From Pseudobacteroides cellulosolvens ATCC 35603 = DSM 2933 (GTDB taxonomy: Bacteria; Bacillota; Clostridia; Acetivibrionales; DSM-2933), in assembly GCF_001262605.1 (NCBI RefSeq), contig NZ_LGTC01000001.1, positions 1,598,501 to 1,662,500 of the forward strand: DNA of 64,000 nt, in the 5' to 3' direction. The notes beneath the pieces were generated by a model. The model searched no databases, had not been told where the DNA came from, and saw only the letters and a list, made by a program, of their open reading frames with translations. The translations under genes and the position numbers were made by a program. Shown in pieces: positions 1 through 8,390 of the stretch (position 1 is its first letter; every line of letters starts with the position of its first letter).

Positions 1-375
1 TTCCCTTACAATATCAGCTTCAGTTCCATCTATAACCAGCTGTATAGCATTTTTTAAAAAATCATCTTCAATTTTTTCAAGGTTACTTTCCAGAGCCAAT
101 AGCCCTTCACGCCTTGCAAGAGTAGAAAGTTGTACAAGTTCCTGTATAATCTCAAATGGAGGTTTTGAATTATTTTTAAATGTTTTTACAGCTACTTTCA
201 TAAGTGCTGCTACTTCTTTTATACGATAGCTTATTAAGACAGAACACAATCCACCGCCAATAACGATAAAAATGGATGGTATATCAAAAAAGGCCAAAAG
301 ACTGCCGCCAAGGAGAATAGATATAATAAGACATATAACTCCTGCTATAAGACCGATTAGTGTAGCGATATCCAT
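1..375 (-). CDS. motA: flagellar motor stator protein MotA, N-terminal part (runs off the left edge)
   Basis: The first 125 codons of a gene that continues past the left edge. The product starts MDIATLIGLIAGV and has two N-terminal membrane segments (about residues 5-30 and 33-48), followed by a cytoplasmic stretch with the pattern LARREGLLALE, which is typical of MotA/ExbB-type stator proteins. MotA forms, with MotB, the proton or sodium channel that powers flagellar rotation. The start is supported by an AAGGAG ribosome site just upstream (on the minus strand). motB would be expected immediately downstream, outside the window. Family assignment is firm; whether the ion is H+ or Na+ (MotA versus PomA/MotP) cannot be told from this part. 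Confidence 0.88.
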   Translation of the reverse strand, partial: MDIATLIGLIAGVICLIISILLGGSLLAFFDIPSIFIVIGGGLCSVLISYRIKEVAALMKVAVKTFKNNSKPPFEIIQELVQLSTLARREGLLALESNLEKIEDDFLKNAIQLVIDGTEADIVRE

Positions 376-655
376 AATAGCTCCTTAATATAATCTGTTT
401 TATATTTATGACGTTAATAATTTCGGATGATATTGAGAAATATTTTATAACTTTTTATTATGTATTTAAATACTTGTATACAATTTATACATATTAACTT
501 TAAACTCTTTAAAAATATCGTTAAATAAAAAAACTTCTTTGCCGATATCTTTAAGGCTTACAATATTAAAAGTGTTGAAAAAAATCTAAAATGTTTCATT
601 TGACTATAGCATTTTTTGCCAAGTATGTCAGGAAGCATTCTAAAAGGGGTGTCAT

Positions 656-1936
656 ATGGAAAAAGAAACAATGAGCATGATTATATCCGGTTCAATTTTT
701 GTTATTGCTTATATACTTATTATTACCGACAAAATTGAAAGAACTCTAATTGCACTATGCGGAGCTGCACTTATGATATTTCTAAGGGTTCTCAGTCAGG
801 AAAAGGCATTTCATGAAATCGACTACAATACCTTAGGACTTCTTATCAGCATGATGGTTATTGTAATAATTACGAGAAAAACCGGGGTTTTTGAGTATCT
901 AGGTATCAAAACGGTTAAACTGGCAAAAGGTGAGCCCTGGAAAATTATGCTTTTTCTATCAATAATAACAGGAGTTTTATCTGCATTCCTTGATAATGTT
1001 ACAACAATTTTGTTGATCATTCCGTTAACATTTAGTGTTGCTAAGGACCTTCATATTAATCCTGTTCCATTTATTATTGCTCAAATATTCGCATCCAATA
1101 CAGGGGGAACTGCCACTTTAATAGGCGATCCACCAAACATCATGATTGGCGGAGCTATAGGTCTCAGCTTCATGGATTTCATAAAAAATGTTGCAGGAGT
1201 CGCCTTTTTTAACTTAATTGTTACCAGTGTACTTTATGTAATATTCTACAGGAGTAAAATTCATACTCTTGATGAAAACAAGAAGAAAGTAATTATGATG
1301 AATGAAAATGAAGCAATTAAAGATAAATGGCTTATGGTGAAGTCCTTAACTGTTTTAGGTCTTACAATACTAGGGTTTATGTTGCATGGCGTATTTCACT
1401 ATGAGTCTGCTACAATTGCTATTGCAGGTGCAGTTGTATTACTTCTTATTTCAGGGCATAAGCCTCACAAAATATTTGAAGAAATTGAGTGGAACACAAT
1501 ATTCTTTTTTGCAGGATTATTTATTCTAGTTGGTGGTATTAAAGAAAGCGGACTCATCAAGCTATTGGCAGAAGGAATTCTTGATGTAACAAACGGAAAT
1601 CCCACGCTGACAATGCTTGGAATTCTATGGGTCTCCGCAATAGCATCTGCTTTTGTTGATAATATTCCATTTGTTGCAACCATGATCCCAATGATTCAGG
1701 ATTTGGGAGACATGTCAAATATGGATCTAGGGCCGCTGTGGTGGGCACTGTCACTTGGTGCATGTCTAGGCGGTAATGGCACAATTATTGGTGCAAGTGC
1801 AAATGTAATAGCTTCGGGAATGGCTTTGGAGCATGGGCACAAGATCACTTTCGGAAAGTTCTTTAAGGTTGCTTTTCCAATGATGATTATCACATTGATT
1901 ATTTCTACAATTTACATGATCATTTTTTATGTATAG
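656..1936 (+). CDS. ArsB/NhaD-type (SLC13-like) ion transporter
   Basis: Integral membrane protein of 426 residues with about 10-12 hydrophobic segments. It carries the two pseudo-symmetric signature motifs of the ArsB/NhaD/P-protein group: TLIGDPPNIMIGG near residue 155 and GNGTIIGASANVIASG near residue 375. Each is preceded by an FLDNVTTILLIIP or FVDNIPFVATMIP-like helix, as expected from an inverted duplication. Members export arsenite or exchange Na+/H+ or carry anions; the substrate cannot be assigned here. There is no arsR or arsenate reductase gene beside it, so an arsenic role is not supported by context. It stands alone, has an AGGGGT ribosome site, and ends before a strong terminator. 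Confidence 0.85.
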   Translation: MEKETMSMIISGSIFVIAYILIITDKIERTLIALCGAALMIFLRVLSQEKAFHEIDYNTLGLLISMMVIVIITRKTGVFEYLGIKTVKLAKGEPWKIMLFLSIITGVLSAFLDNVTTILLIIPLTFSVAKDLHINPVPFIIAQIFASNTGGTATLIGDPPNIMIGGAIGLSFMDFIKNVAGVAFFNLIVTSVLYVIFYRSKIHTLDENKKKVIMMNENEAIKDKWLMVKSLTVLGLTILGFMLHGVFHYESATIAIAGAVVLLLISGHKPHKIFEEIEWNTIFFFAGLFILVGGIKESGLIKLLAEGILDVTNGNPTLTMLGILWVSAIASAFVDNIPFVATMIPMIQDLGDMSNMDLGPLWWALSLGACLGGNGTIIGASANVIASGMALEHGHKITFGKFFKVAFPMMIITLIISTIYMIIFYV

Positions 1937-1983
1937 TCACCAATTTGAATGAAAAAACATAATCCACACCAAAACTTGTTATT

Positions 1984-2027
1984 GAGTGAGTAATTTTATC
2001 ATCATAAGAATTACTCACTCTTTTTTT
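1984..2027 (+). terminator. rho-independent terminator after the ion transporter
   Basis: Perfect 12-bp inverted repeat (GAGTGAGTAATT at 1984-1995 and its complement at 2009-2020), 13-nt loop, then seven T on the plus strand. The right arm overlaps the last codons and stop of the convergent DUF4176 gene. Confidence 0.85.
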
Positions 2028-2292
2028 GTATCTCTTCCAGCTTCTTCTTTATATAATCCCTGAACTCAAACTCTTCAACATCCTGTAATCCTACAAAATA
2101 AACAGTATCTATATCTTCATTATTGAATAAAAATAACTCTCTGGGGTTAATAATACCCTCAGGAAAATAACATGCACAATAATCATATAATGTATCATCA
2201 TCAACCTTGGCTTGGATCCTGCCGCAAATCATCAACCTTTTAGTTCCATTCTTCAATAGCACGACAGACCCTATTGGTAATAGTTCTTTCAT
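2011..2292 (-). CDS. DUF4176 domain protein (short), third gene of a type VII-like cassette
   Basis: A 93-residue protein beginning MKELLPIGSVVLLKNGTKRLMI, the characteristic start of DUF4176 (conserved LPIGSVV-L, followed by a hydrophobic strand and a YDYCACYFPEG motif). DUF4176 genes are known to sit beside WXG100/LXG effector genes of the Firmicutes type VII secretion system, where they are thought to act as accessory or chaperone-like partners; the exact function is not settled. The start is taken at the ATG at 2292, preceded by AGGAGG, rather than the overlapping TTG. It lies 25 nt downstream of the WXG-like gene and is a shorter paralogue of the product at 3443-3982, so all three are probably one operon. 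Confidence 0.75.
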   Translation of the reverse strand: MKELLPIGSVVLLKNGTKRLMICGRIQAKVDDDTLYDYCACYFPEGIINPRELFLFNNEDIDTVYFVGLQDVEEFEFRDYIKKKLEEIQKKSE

Positions 2293-2317
2293 CAATTATC
2301 CTCCTAAAAACTGCTGG

Positions 2318-3418
2318 TTACCAGCTTATTTTAAGGTTTAGCCCTAGTCCTGCAAGAGCACTGAGCTTTCCTCCCAACTCAAAAGAGTCTTTATCCACAC
2401 CAAACTTCGCTTCTGCACCAACTGCAAGAGCTTCTCCTTCTGCAGTAACATCAAAATTAACTCCAAAAAGCGTAAACCCTTGTTTTACTTCACCTTTAAA
2501 CACTGCGGCATCTGCTCCGGCACCAACTCCTATACCATCCTTTCCAACCACGGCATAAGCCTCAGCACTTGCATCTCCTATTTTTCCTTCTGCACCCTGG
2601 TGAATGTTGAATTGGTCATTTCCGAACTTTTGCTCAATAGTGCCCTTAAGCCCGACTGCTTCTGCAGCTGCCCTTAACTTAAGCTGAGGGTCAAGTTTAC
2701 CTCCCTCAAACAATACGGCTTTTGCTTCTCCCGATACACTTCCAGTAAGTGCAGTCCCGCCTAAAGTTACCGATGCAAGGCCAATTTGACTTTTTACTTC
2801 TCCTTTTGCAACATATCCTTCAGCCTTACCGGTAATACTTGCACCAACCAATCCTTTATCAAGATCAAATCCTATATTATGCTTAATACCGGCACTATAT
2901 CCCAGCAGTTCCCCTTCTGTTGTAACTGTAGCAGCATTAAATGGTTTAAAAACGTGGCTGCCGCTTACAACTGCCCCTTCATTTGCTTTGCTAGGACCAA
3001 ACACTTTTCCCAAAGTATCGGTTACCGAAAAACCGTTATCAATTTTTGATGCTGAATTTCCTGCATGCTTAACATTACTTCCAACTTTACAAATTGATGA
3101 TCCGTCTTTAGCAAATACCGAGTTATTATGGATTTTATTTGCTTCCTGCCTATCTGCCTCAATCAGTAATCCAGTTGCCTTCTCTATGGCACCGGCGATA
3201 TTATCCAAACACTCATACAATGACTTTTTAATATGACTTTTTAATTCATTGAATTCACTTTCATATGCTTCATAGGACTCACCCTCAAAAAACTCATGTG
3301 CCAACTCAATCTCTTTTGACAAGTTCTGAAGAAAAGTATCTGCAGCTTTCTTTTTACCTCTTAATCTATTTGTAATAAGTCTTATTTCTTCTTGATTAAC
3401 AAGTATAGTATCCCTCAT
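2318..3418 (-). CDS. WXG100-like secreted protein with a Gly/Ala-rich beta-repeat C-terminus (putative T7SS substrate)
   Basis: A 366-residue protein. Residues 1-95 form a predicted two-helix hairpin typical of the WXG100/LXG superfamily; the turn reads FFEGESYEAY, so the usual W-x-G is replaced by F-E-G. Residues from about 130 to the end are low in charge and rich in Gly, Ala and Val, with alternating polar/apolar repeats (AEGYVAKGEV, GEAKAVLFEG, AEAYAVVGKDG, GEALAVGAEAK), and end LGLNLKISW. That suggests a beta-rich, possibly barrel or solenoid domain. There is no Sec signal peptide, which fits type VII export. Flanking DUF4176 genes support that reading. No EssC/YukA ATPase gene is in the window. 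The activity of the C-terminal domain is unknown. Confidence 0.65.
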   Translation of the reverse strand: MRDTILVNQEEIRLITNRLRGKKKAADTFLQNLSKEIELAHEFFEGESYEAYESEFNELKSHIKKSLYECLDNIAGAIEKATGLLIEADRQEANKIHNNSVFAKDGSSICKVGSNVKHAGNSASKIDNGFSVTDTLGKVFGPSKANEGAVVSGSHVFKPFNAATVTTEGELLGYSAGIKHNIGFDLDKGLVGASITGKAEGYVAKGEVKSQIGLASVTLGGTALTGSVSGEAKAVLFEGGKLDPQLKLRAAAEAVGLKGTIEQKFGNDQFNIHQGAEGKIGDASAEAYAVVGKDGIGVGAGADAAVFKGEVKQGFTLFGVNFDVTAEGEALAVGAEAKFGVDKDSFELGGKLSALAGLGLNLKISW

Positions 3419-3442
3419 GGTTTACCCCCTATTAAAAACTAA

Positions 3443-3982
3443 CTACTCTTTATCATTCGGATTTATGTCCATTTTAAGAAAATCCTCAAGAATATCCATT
3501 CCAGTGTCAGGCTGTGCATCTTCTTGTTGATTCTCATCCATGTCTTGATAAGAATCGCTGACCAGGCTTGATATCAATGTGTCTATCTGTAAATCCTGAC
3601 CATCCCCCTCATCAACCGACTTTGAGCCCTCAGCCTCAATATTGCCTTCAAGCTCTGCAAAATCCGGTATAAGGGATGCTTCGTCCATTTCATCTATGGA
3701 ATTATTACTTACTTCTTCATCTTGATTTTCCGACTTTTTAATAATTTTTTTGTATTCAATTTCTTCATAATCCTGAAATCCAATAAAGAAAACTTTCTTA
3801 ATACTTTTATGATCAAAAACATATGTATAATCCGGCCCCAAGTTTCCTTCCGGATATAGACAGGCTATATAATCCCATACTTTATCTTCTCCATCACGGA
3901 ACTGCTTCCTTCCATAAATCATAACCCTTTTCTTTCCGCCTTTTAAAAGTACAACAGAACCTATAGGTAATAGCTTGTCCAT
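3443..3982 (-). CDS. DUF4176 domain protein with an acidic C-terminal tail, first gene of the cassette
   Basis: A 179-residue protein. Its first 90 residues (MDKLLPIGSVVLLKGGKKRVMI, then DYIACLYPEG and FIGFQDYEEIEY) are clearly homologous to the short DUF4176 protein at 2011-2292. Residues from about 90 on form an Asp/Glu-rich, probably unstructured tail. The start is set at the ATG at 3982 behind an AGGAGAG site; a longer reading to 4003 is possible but has no ribosome site. It is 24 nt upstream of the WXG-like gene. A tail rich in acidic residues on a partner of an exported protein suggests a chaperone or targeting role, but that is inference. Confidence 0.7.
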   Translation of the reverse strand: MDKLLPIGSVVLLKGGKKRVMIYGRKQFRDGEDKVWDYIACLYPEGNLGPDYTYVFDHKSIKKVFFIGFQDYEEIEYKKIIKKSENQDEEVSNNSIDEMDEASLIPDFAELEGNIEAEGSKSVDEGDGQDLQIDTLISSLVSDSYQDMDENQQEDAQPDTGMDILEDFLKMDINPNDKE

Positions 3983-4107
3983 AAAAAACTCTCCTAAACC
4001 CAAAATTAACTACAGCTAATTGTAATATAATTAATTTTAGCATTTAGGAGAATATTATGTCAATTTTATCACAATGTGTATCTTACACAATATATGTTAA
4101 TATCAAC

Positions 4108-4602
4108 CTATTCCAATACAAAACGATTATATGCAATTCTTTTACCAGTGCTTGTTTTAAAGTTTTGTTCAATACATTTCTTTATTTCTTGCTGTTGCTT
4201 ATTTATATCCATAGCTGTTAAATTCTCTAATAAATCTGCTTCCCACTGTATCTGAAAATCAATTCCATCAATTTTGGAAGGAGTATGATGATTACCTATT
4301 ATAAAACAAATCCTTTCGATATTTTTGCTATAACCTGCCTTTTGCAGTATCTCTCGTGCTGCCGCCGGTCCCTCTCTTTCTTGATAACCACCGTCTATTG
4401 ATCCGTATTTTTTCTGTGCTTCAACCGCACCAACGTCATGTAGTATAGCAACTATAGAAATTAGCTCCCTTTCTTCTTCCCCAATATTTTCACCTTCCAT
4501 TATATCTTCTGCATTTTGCAAAACTTTAAGTGTATGGTCTATTCCAAATGGAATTTCTTTAAAAACTTCTTTCATTCCATCAGTAATTCTTTCTATAAAC
4601 AT
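4108..4602 (-). CDS. HD-domain phosphohydrolase
   Basis: A 164-residue single-domain HD superfamily protein. The metal-binding pattern is present: His near residue 23 (IDHTLKVL), the HD doublet in VAILHDVGA (about residues 53-54), and a later His pair in IGNHHTPSK. The N-terminal half resembles HDIG/YedJ-like small hydrolases that act on phosphate esters or nucleotides; the substrate is not known. It lies 22 nt downstream of folD on the same strand and may be co-transcribed with it. Confidence 0.8.
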   Translation of the reverse strand: MFIERITDGMKEVFKEIPFGIDHTLKVLQNAEDIMEGENIGEEERELISIVAILHDVGAVEAQKKYGSIDGGYQEREGPAAAREILQKAGYSKNIERICFIIGNHHTPSKIDGIDFQIQWEADLLENLTAMDINKQQQEIKKCIEQNFKTSTGKRIAYNRFVLE

Positions 4603-4624
4603 TAACTACCTCCATATAGTTTCA

Positions 4625-5476
4625 TTATATTAAGCCTAACTTCCTTTCAGCCGATTCAACTGTCTGTGAAATTAAACAATTAATTGTCATTGGTCCAACC
4701 CCTCCTGGAACCGGCGTATATGCAGAACATTTCTCTATTGCATTCTCAAGGTCTATGTCACCAACGTTTCCCTGATTATATCCTGCATCTACCAGCACAC
4801 ATCCTTCCTTGATCCATTCTGCCTTAACAAATTTGGGTTTTCCAACCGCAGCAACAACTATGTCTGCCCTCTTTACTATATCTTCTAAATCTTTTGTTTT
4901 GGAATGACATATTGTAACAGTTGCATTTTCATTCAGCAGCATCATCGCGACAGGTTTGCCGAGTATAGGACTTCTGCCAATTACAACTACATCTTTTCCT
5001 TCAATTTGTATATTATAGTGCTTCAATATTGTCATAATGGAATATGGCGTAGCACATTTAAATGAATCAAGCTGCATTGTCATTCTTCCAAATGTATTTG
5101 TATTAACTCCATCAACATCTTTCAACAAATCAATTTCATTAAAGCAAGCCATTTCATCTATATGCCCAGGAACAGGGTGCTGTAACAAGATACCATGTAC
5201 ATTTTTATCTCTATTAAGCTCTCTTATTTTTTCAATTAATTCCTCTGTACTGGTTTCTTCCGGCATCTCAATTTTAAGAGACTTCATTCCAACTCTGGTA
5301 CATGCATTACCTTTCATTTTTACATATGTAACTGATGCAGGATCATTTCCAACAATGATGGTAGCAAGAACCGGAGTCTCATTAGTTATATCCTTTATTC
5401 TTTGTACCCTTACTTTTAGGTCTTTCTCAATGTTTGCAGCTAAAGTTTTTCCATCCAAAATAAGCGGTGTATTCAA
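4625..5476 (-). CDS. folD: bifunctional methylene-THF dehydrogenase / methenyl-THF cyclohydrolase FolD
   Basis: A 283-residue protein matching FolD along its full length. It has the catalytic Tyr51-x3-Lys55 (YVKMK), the [11 protein letters not shown] motif, [18 protein letters not shown] for NADP binding, and the C-terminal [11 protein letters not shown] signature. The enzyme interconverts 5,10-methylene-, methenyl- and 10-formyl-tetrahydrofolate in the cytoplasm. The start codon is TTG (5476-5474), supported by an AGGAG site nine nt upstream; no in-frame ATG precedes it. It is divergent from the GH3-family gene, with about 215 bp between them. Confidence 0.96.
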   Translation of the reverse strand: MNTPLILDGKTLAANIEKDLKVRVQRIKDITNETPVLATIIVGNDPASVTYVKMKGNACTRVGMKSLKIEMPEETSTEELIEKIRELNRDKNVHGILLQHPVPGHIDEMACFNEIDLLKDVDGVNTNTFGRMTMQLDSFKCATPYSIMTILKHYNIQIEGKDVVVIGRSPILGKPVAMMLLNENATVTICHSKTKDLEDIVKRADIVVAAVGKPKFVKAEWIKEGCVLVDAGYNQGNVGDIDLENAIEKCSAYTPVPGGVGPMTINCLISQTVESAERKLGLI

Positions 5477-5629
5477 AATTTATCTCTCCTTTAATTTATA
5501 TATTTATTGCTCGTGATGAGCTAAAGATTATTTCTGATCCAAAAATGCTAAAACAATTTTACCACACTTTACCTAGAACTTAAATCCAATTAGTTATGAA
5601 AGCAATAAAATATGTACTGTAGTATTTTT

Positions 5630-5657
5630 ACTGCTTTTGCAGTATAATTTCTATAAT
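5630..5657 (+). promoter_or_regulatory. possible promoter with palindrome ahead of the GH3-family gene
   Basis: Two TATAAT boxes (5643-5648 and 5652-5657) follow a palindrome ACTGC-TTTT-GCAGT at 5630-5643. No good -35 box was found at the right spacing, so this could be an activator-dependent promoter or chance in an AT-rich spacer. Confidence 0.35.
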
Positions 5658-5691
5658 ATTACTTTATCGGGAATAGAAGGGTGTACATTTT

Positions 5692-7389
5692 ATGAAGCTA
5701 TTATCAAAGGTTATGCTATACACTTTTTCCAAGGTTGCAAAAAGATATAAAAATGCATTTGAGAAAGATTTGGAATATGCTGATCAGAGAAATAACCAAT
5801 TACTTATGGATATTATTAGAAAGAACATTGGAACTGTGTATGGCAAAAAATATGGGTTCCAATCAATTGATTCGCCTCAAAAATTTAAGGATTCTGTCCC
5901 CCTTACTGTTTATGACGATTATAAATGTTACATAGAACGGATGGCCGAAGGTAAAGATAACATCCTTACATCAGAGAAAGTAGAGTATTTCGGTACATCT
6001 TCAGGAACTACAGGAAGTCAAAAGCTGATTCCAACCACGGAAAGCTCGCGGAAATCAATATCTGCATACATGGGTTTATTAACACAGGGTGTATTGTGTG
6101 AAAACCTTTCAAAATCCTGGAGTTATGGGAGAGGACTTAATCTCATGAATATGACCGTTTCTGGGAAAACTCAAGGTGGAATAACTATAAGTGCAGGAAC
6201 TGCTGGAGGTATGAGGTCCATGGAAAAAATGATTCCATATATATGGACATCACCTGTAGAAATTCTTAAGCACGATGGAAAAGCTGATATTAATTATATT
6301 CATTTGCTTTTTGCACTTATGGAAAAGGATTTAATGTATATAGGAGCTCCTTTTATTTCGTCTGTACTCGATTTGTTAAGATGTCTTGAGAATAAGTGGC
6401 CTGATCTTGTAAAGGATATTGAATTAGGAACAATTAACAGTAGAATTGAGCTTGATGAAGAGTTGAGAAATAAACTACAAAAAAAGATAAGACCAAATCC
6501 AAAAAGAGCATCGGAATTAAAAAAAGAATTCACGAGCGGAATTGAGCATATTGTTACACGAATATGGCCTAAATTTGCCTTTATCTGGAGTGTTGCAGGA
6601 GCAGGATTCAAAGTTTACCATGAAAAAGTAAAAAAATATATTAGTGATATACCTGTTTATAACGGTGCATATGCTGCAACCGAGGGATTAATCGGAATTG
6701 AATTGGAGTTGGGTAAAGCTATATATGTGGCAGCACCTAATAGTGTATATTATGAGTTTATTCGTATTGATGAATCTGACAACCAAAAAATACCTACATA
6801 CAGTATAGATGAATTAAAAGTTGGTGAAAAATATGAAGTAGTAATTACAAATCGTGCCGGATTTTATCGCTATAGATTAGGTGATGTAGTTAAAGTGACA
6901 GGTTATCGCGGTAAAAGTCCAGAGCTTGAATTTTTGTACAGGAAGAATCAACTAATCAATATATATTCTGAAAAGACTTCCGAACAAGCAATTCATCAAG
7001 CAATTGTAGAAACTTTCAAAGACTTAAGGGTTGAACTAGTTGATTATACTGTAATGGCTGACATAAATGTTTCACCTGGTAGATATGTTTTCTTTGTTGA
7101 AGTAAATGATGCTGATTCCTTAGACAAACTTGAAGTGGAAAAAATACTTGAAAGTAAGCTTTGCATAGCAAATCCCCGCTACGATCATTTTAGAAAGGTA
7201 ATGAAAATAAGTCATGCATCATTGGAACTTCTTAAGCCGCAAACCTTTAATTCGTTTAAAAATTTGCTACTATCCAATGGAGCATCACGAAACCAGGTGA
7301 AAATCCCGAGAGTTGTGAGTAAGGATTATTTAGTGGAATTCCTCAAAAGTAATACGTATAAAAAGTCAGAAGAATTATGTACATTATAA
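5692..7389 (+). CDS. GH3 family acyl-acid amido synthetase
   Basis: A 565-residue protein of the GH3 family (named after plant auxin-responsive enzymes), an offshoot of the ANL adenylating superfamily. The ATP-binding loop reads FGTSSGTTGSQKLIP (about residues 103-117). A Tyr-Arg-Tyr-Arg-Leu-Gly-Asp motif (FYRYRLGDVVKV, about 394-405) matches the GH3 hinge region. GH3 enzymes adenylate a carboxylic acid and transfer it to an amino acid or amine. In bacteria the substrates are largely unknown. It is followed 34 nt later by yjbQ on the same strand, which may be co-transcribed. No biosynthetic cluster surrounds it. Confidence 0.88.
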   Translation: MKLLSKVMLYTFSKVAKRYKNAFEKDLEYADQRNNQLLMDIIRKNIGTVYGKKYGFQSIDSPQKFKDSVPLTVYDDYKCYIERMAEGKDNILTSEKVEYFGTSSGTTGSQKLIPTTESSRKSISAYMGLLTQGVLCENLSKSWSYGRGLNLMNMTVSGKTQGGITISAGTAGGMRSMEKMIPYIWTSPVEILKHDGKADINYIHLLFALMEKDLMYIGAPFISSVLDLLRCLENKWPDLVKDIELGTINSRIELDEELRNKLQKKIRPNPKRASELKKEFTSGIEHIVTRIWPKFAFIWSVAGAGFKVYHEKVKKYISDIPVYNGAYAATEGLIGIELELGKAIYVAAPNSVYYEFIRIDESDNQKIPTYSIDELKVGEKYEVVITNRAGFYRYRLGDVVKVTGYRGKSPELEFLYRKNQLINIYSEKTSEQAIHQAIVETFKDLRVELVDYTVMADINVSPGRYVFFVEVNDADSLDKLEVEKILESKLCIANPRYDHFRKVMKISHASLELLKPQTFNSFKNLLLSNGASRNQVKIPRVVSKDYLVEFLKSNTYKKSEELCTL

Positions 7390-7423
7390 AGAGAATCATA
7401 ATATACAAAGGAGGATACTATAG

Positions 7424-7840
7424 ATGAAATCATACCGTAAGGAATTGTATTTTAACCTGCCTACAAGAAGGGCATATGTAAATATTACATCTCAAGTACA
7501 GCAATGCATTAATGAGAGCGGCGTAAAAGAAGGTCTTGTATTGGTAAACGCAATGAACATTACTGCAAGTGTTTTTGTTAATGATGATGAATCAGGACTC
7601 CATCAAGACTTCGAAAAATGGCTTGAAAATTTGGCACCTGAAAAACCTCATAATCAATACAATCATAATGGATATGAAGATAACGCTGATGCTCATCTGA
7701 AACGTCAGATCATGGGACGTGAGGTTGTTGCAGCAGTTACCAACGGAAAATTGGATTTTGGAACCTGGGAACAGATATTTTATGGAGAATACGATGGCAA
7801 GCGTGAAAAACGGGTTCTTGTTAAGATTATAGGTGAATAG
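7424..7840 (+). CDS. yjbQ: YjbQ / UPF0047 family protein
   Basis: A 138-residue protein matching the YjbQ family along its whole length, including [20 protein letters not shown] and the C-terminal [18 protein letters not shown] block. Family members have weak thiamine-phosphate synthase activity in genetic assays, but their main role is not settled. In the usual HTTA segment this copy has NITAS, so the first His is Asn (AMNITASVF). It has a strong AGGAGG-like site (aaaggagg) upstream and sits 34 nt after the GH3-family gene. Confidence 0.9.
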   Translation: MKSYRKELYFNLPTRRAYVNITSQVQQCINESGVKEGLVLVNAMNITASVFVNDDESGLHQDFEKWLENLAPEKPHNQYNHNGYEDNADAHLKRQIMGREVVAAVTNGKLDFGTWEQIFYGEYDGKREKRVLVKIIGE

Positions 7841-7909
7841 CTTTGGATCTTTCAAAAATGCATTAGCGGCTGTCTCAAAATGGAGTCAGCCCTTCCCTTA
7901 ACTGCAAGC

Positions 7910-8365
7910 TTAAGTCAAACTGATTTCATATACTATTTCAGTTATATCTCCAAATACACACCTATTGATTTCAATAATTTTCAGGTTATTTTTCTCTGAA
8001 TAATTCTTAAATAGCTTTTGACTGGCATAATTGCTTTCTGATATTGATAACTCTATCTTTTCAAACATATATTCTTTAGCTTTTTTAAATAATGAATCCA
8101 ACAATAAAGTTGCAACACCCTTACCCCTATAATCGTTATGTACACATATTTGCCAAATAAACAACGTACCCTTATCAACACTTGGCATTCCGCTAACATA
8201 TCCAATTATCCTATTTAAATCTTCTACTACTTTACATGTAGAAGAGTAATAGTTTTCTAAAATCCAATAAGCATAGACATTATATGGTGCAACATATGGA
8301 CCACATATTTTAACCAATTCCAGTATCTGTCCAGCGTCTCCTTCTTTAATATCTCTTAAATTCAT
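7910..8365 (-). CDS. GNAT acetyltransferase resembling diaminobutyrate acetyltransferase (EctA-like)
   Basis: A 151-residue GNAT-fold protein. The acetyl-CoA loop is YRGKGVATLLL. The upstream strand LFIWQICVH, together with RIIGYVSGMPS and the early GPYVAPYNVYAYWIL, resembles EctA, which acetylates L-2,4-diaminobutyrate in ectoine synthesis. No ectB or ectC is nearby, so it may act on another diamino acid such as an N-acetyl-lysine or diaminobutyrate derivative. It begins a run of minus-strand accessory genes. The GNAT assignment is firm; the EctA-like label rests on pattern similarity only. Confidence 0.75.
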   Translation of the reverse strand: MNLRDIKEGDAGQILELVKICGPYVAPYNVYAYWILENYYSSTCKVVEDLNRIIGYVSGMPSVDKGTLFIWQICVHNDYRGKGVATLLLDSLFKKAKEYMFEKIELSISESNYASQKLFKNYSEKNNLKIIEINRCVFGDITEIVYEISLT

Positions 8366-8390
8366 ATTTCTAGCCTCCTATAAATACATC

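Noticed and set aside
656..1936. Arsenite efflux pump label for the ArsB/NhaD-like protein
   Set aside because: No arsenic genes nearby; the family is broad and the substrate cannot be read from sequence.
2274..3236. Several plus-strand open frames opposite the WXG-like gene
   Set aside because: They mirror the low-complexity Gly/Ala-rich minus-strand gene, have no ribosome sites and encode no recognisable protein.
5037..5516. 159-codon plus-strand frame opposite folD
   Set aside because: Shadow of the folD coding sequence; the real gene is certain and this frame shows no domain.
5477..5691. Possible folate-linked (ZTP/THF) riboswitch upstream of folD
   Set aside because: None of the conserved riboswitch core sequences could be found; only a small hairpin is present.
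7855..7910. GGCTGTCTCAAAATG next to a TCAGCC segment, resembling insertion-sequence end repeats
   Set aside because: No transposase or second end is present, and the short match may be chance or a terminator.
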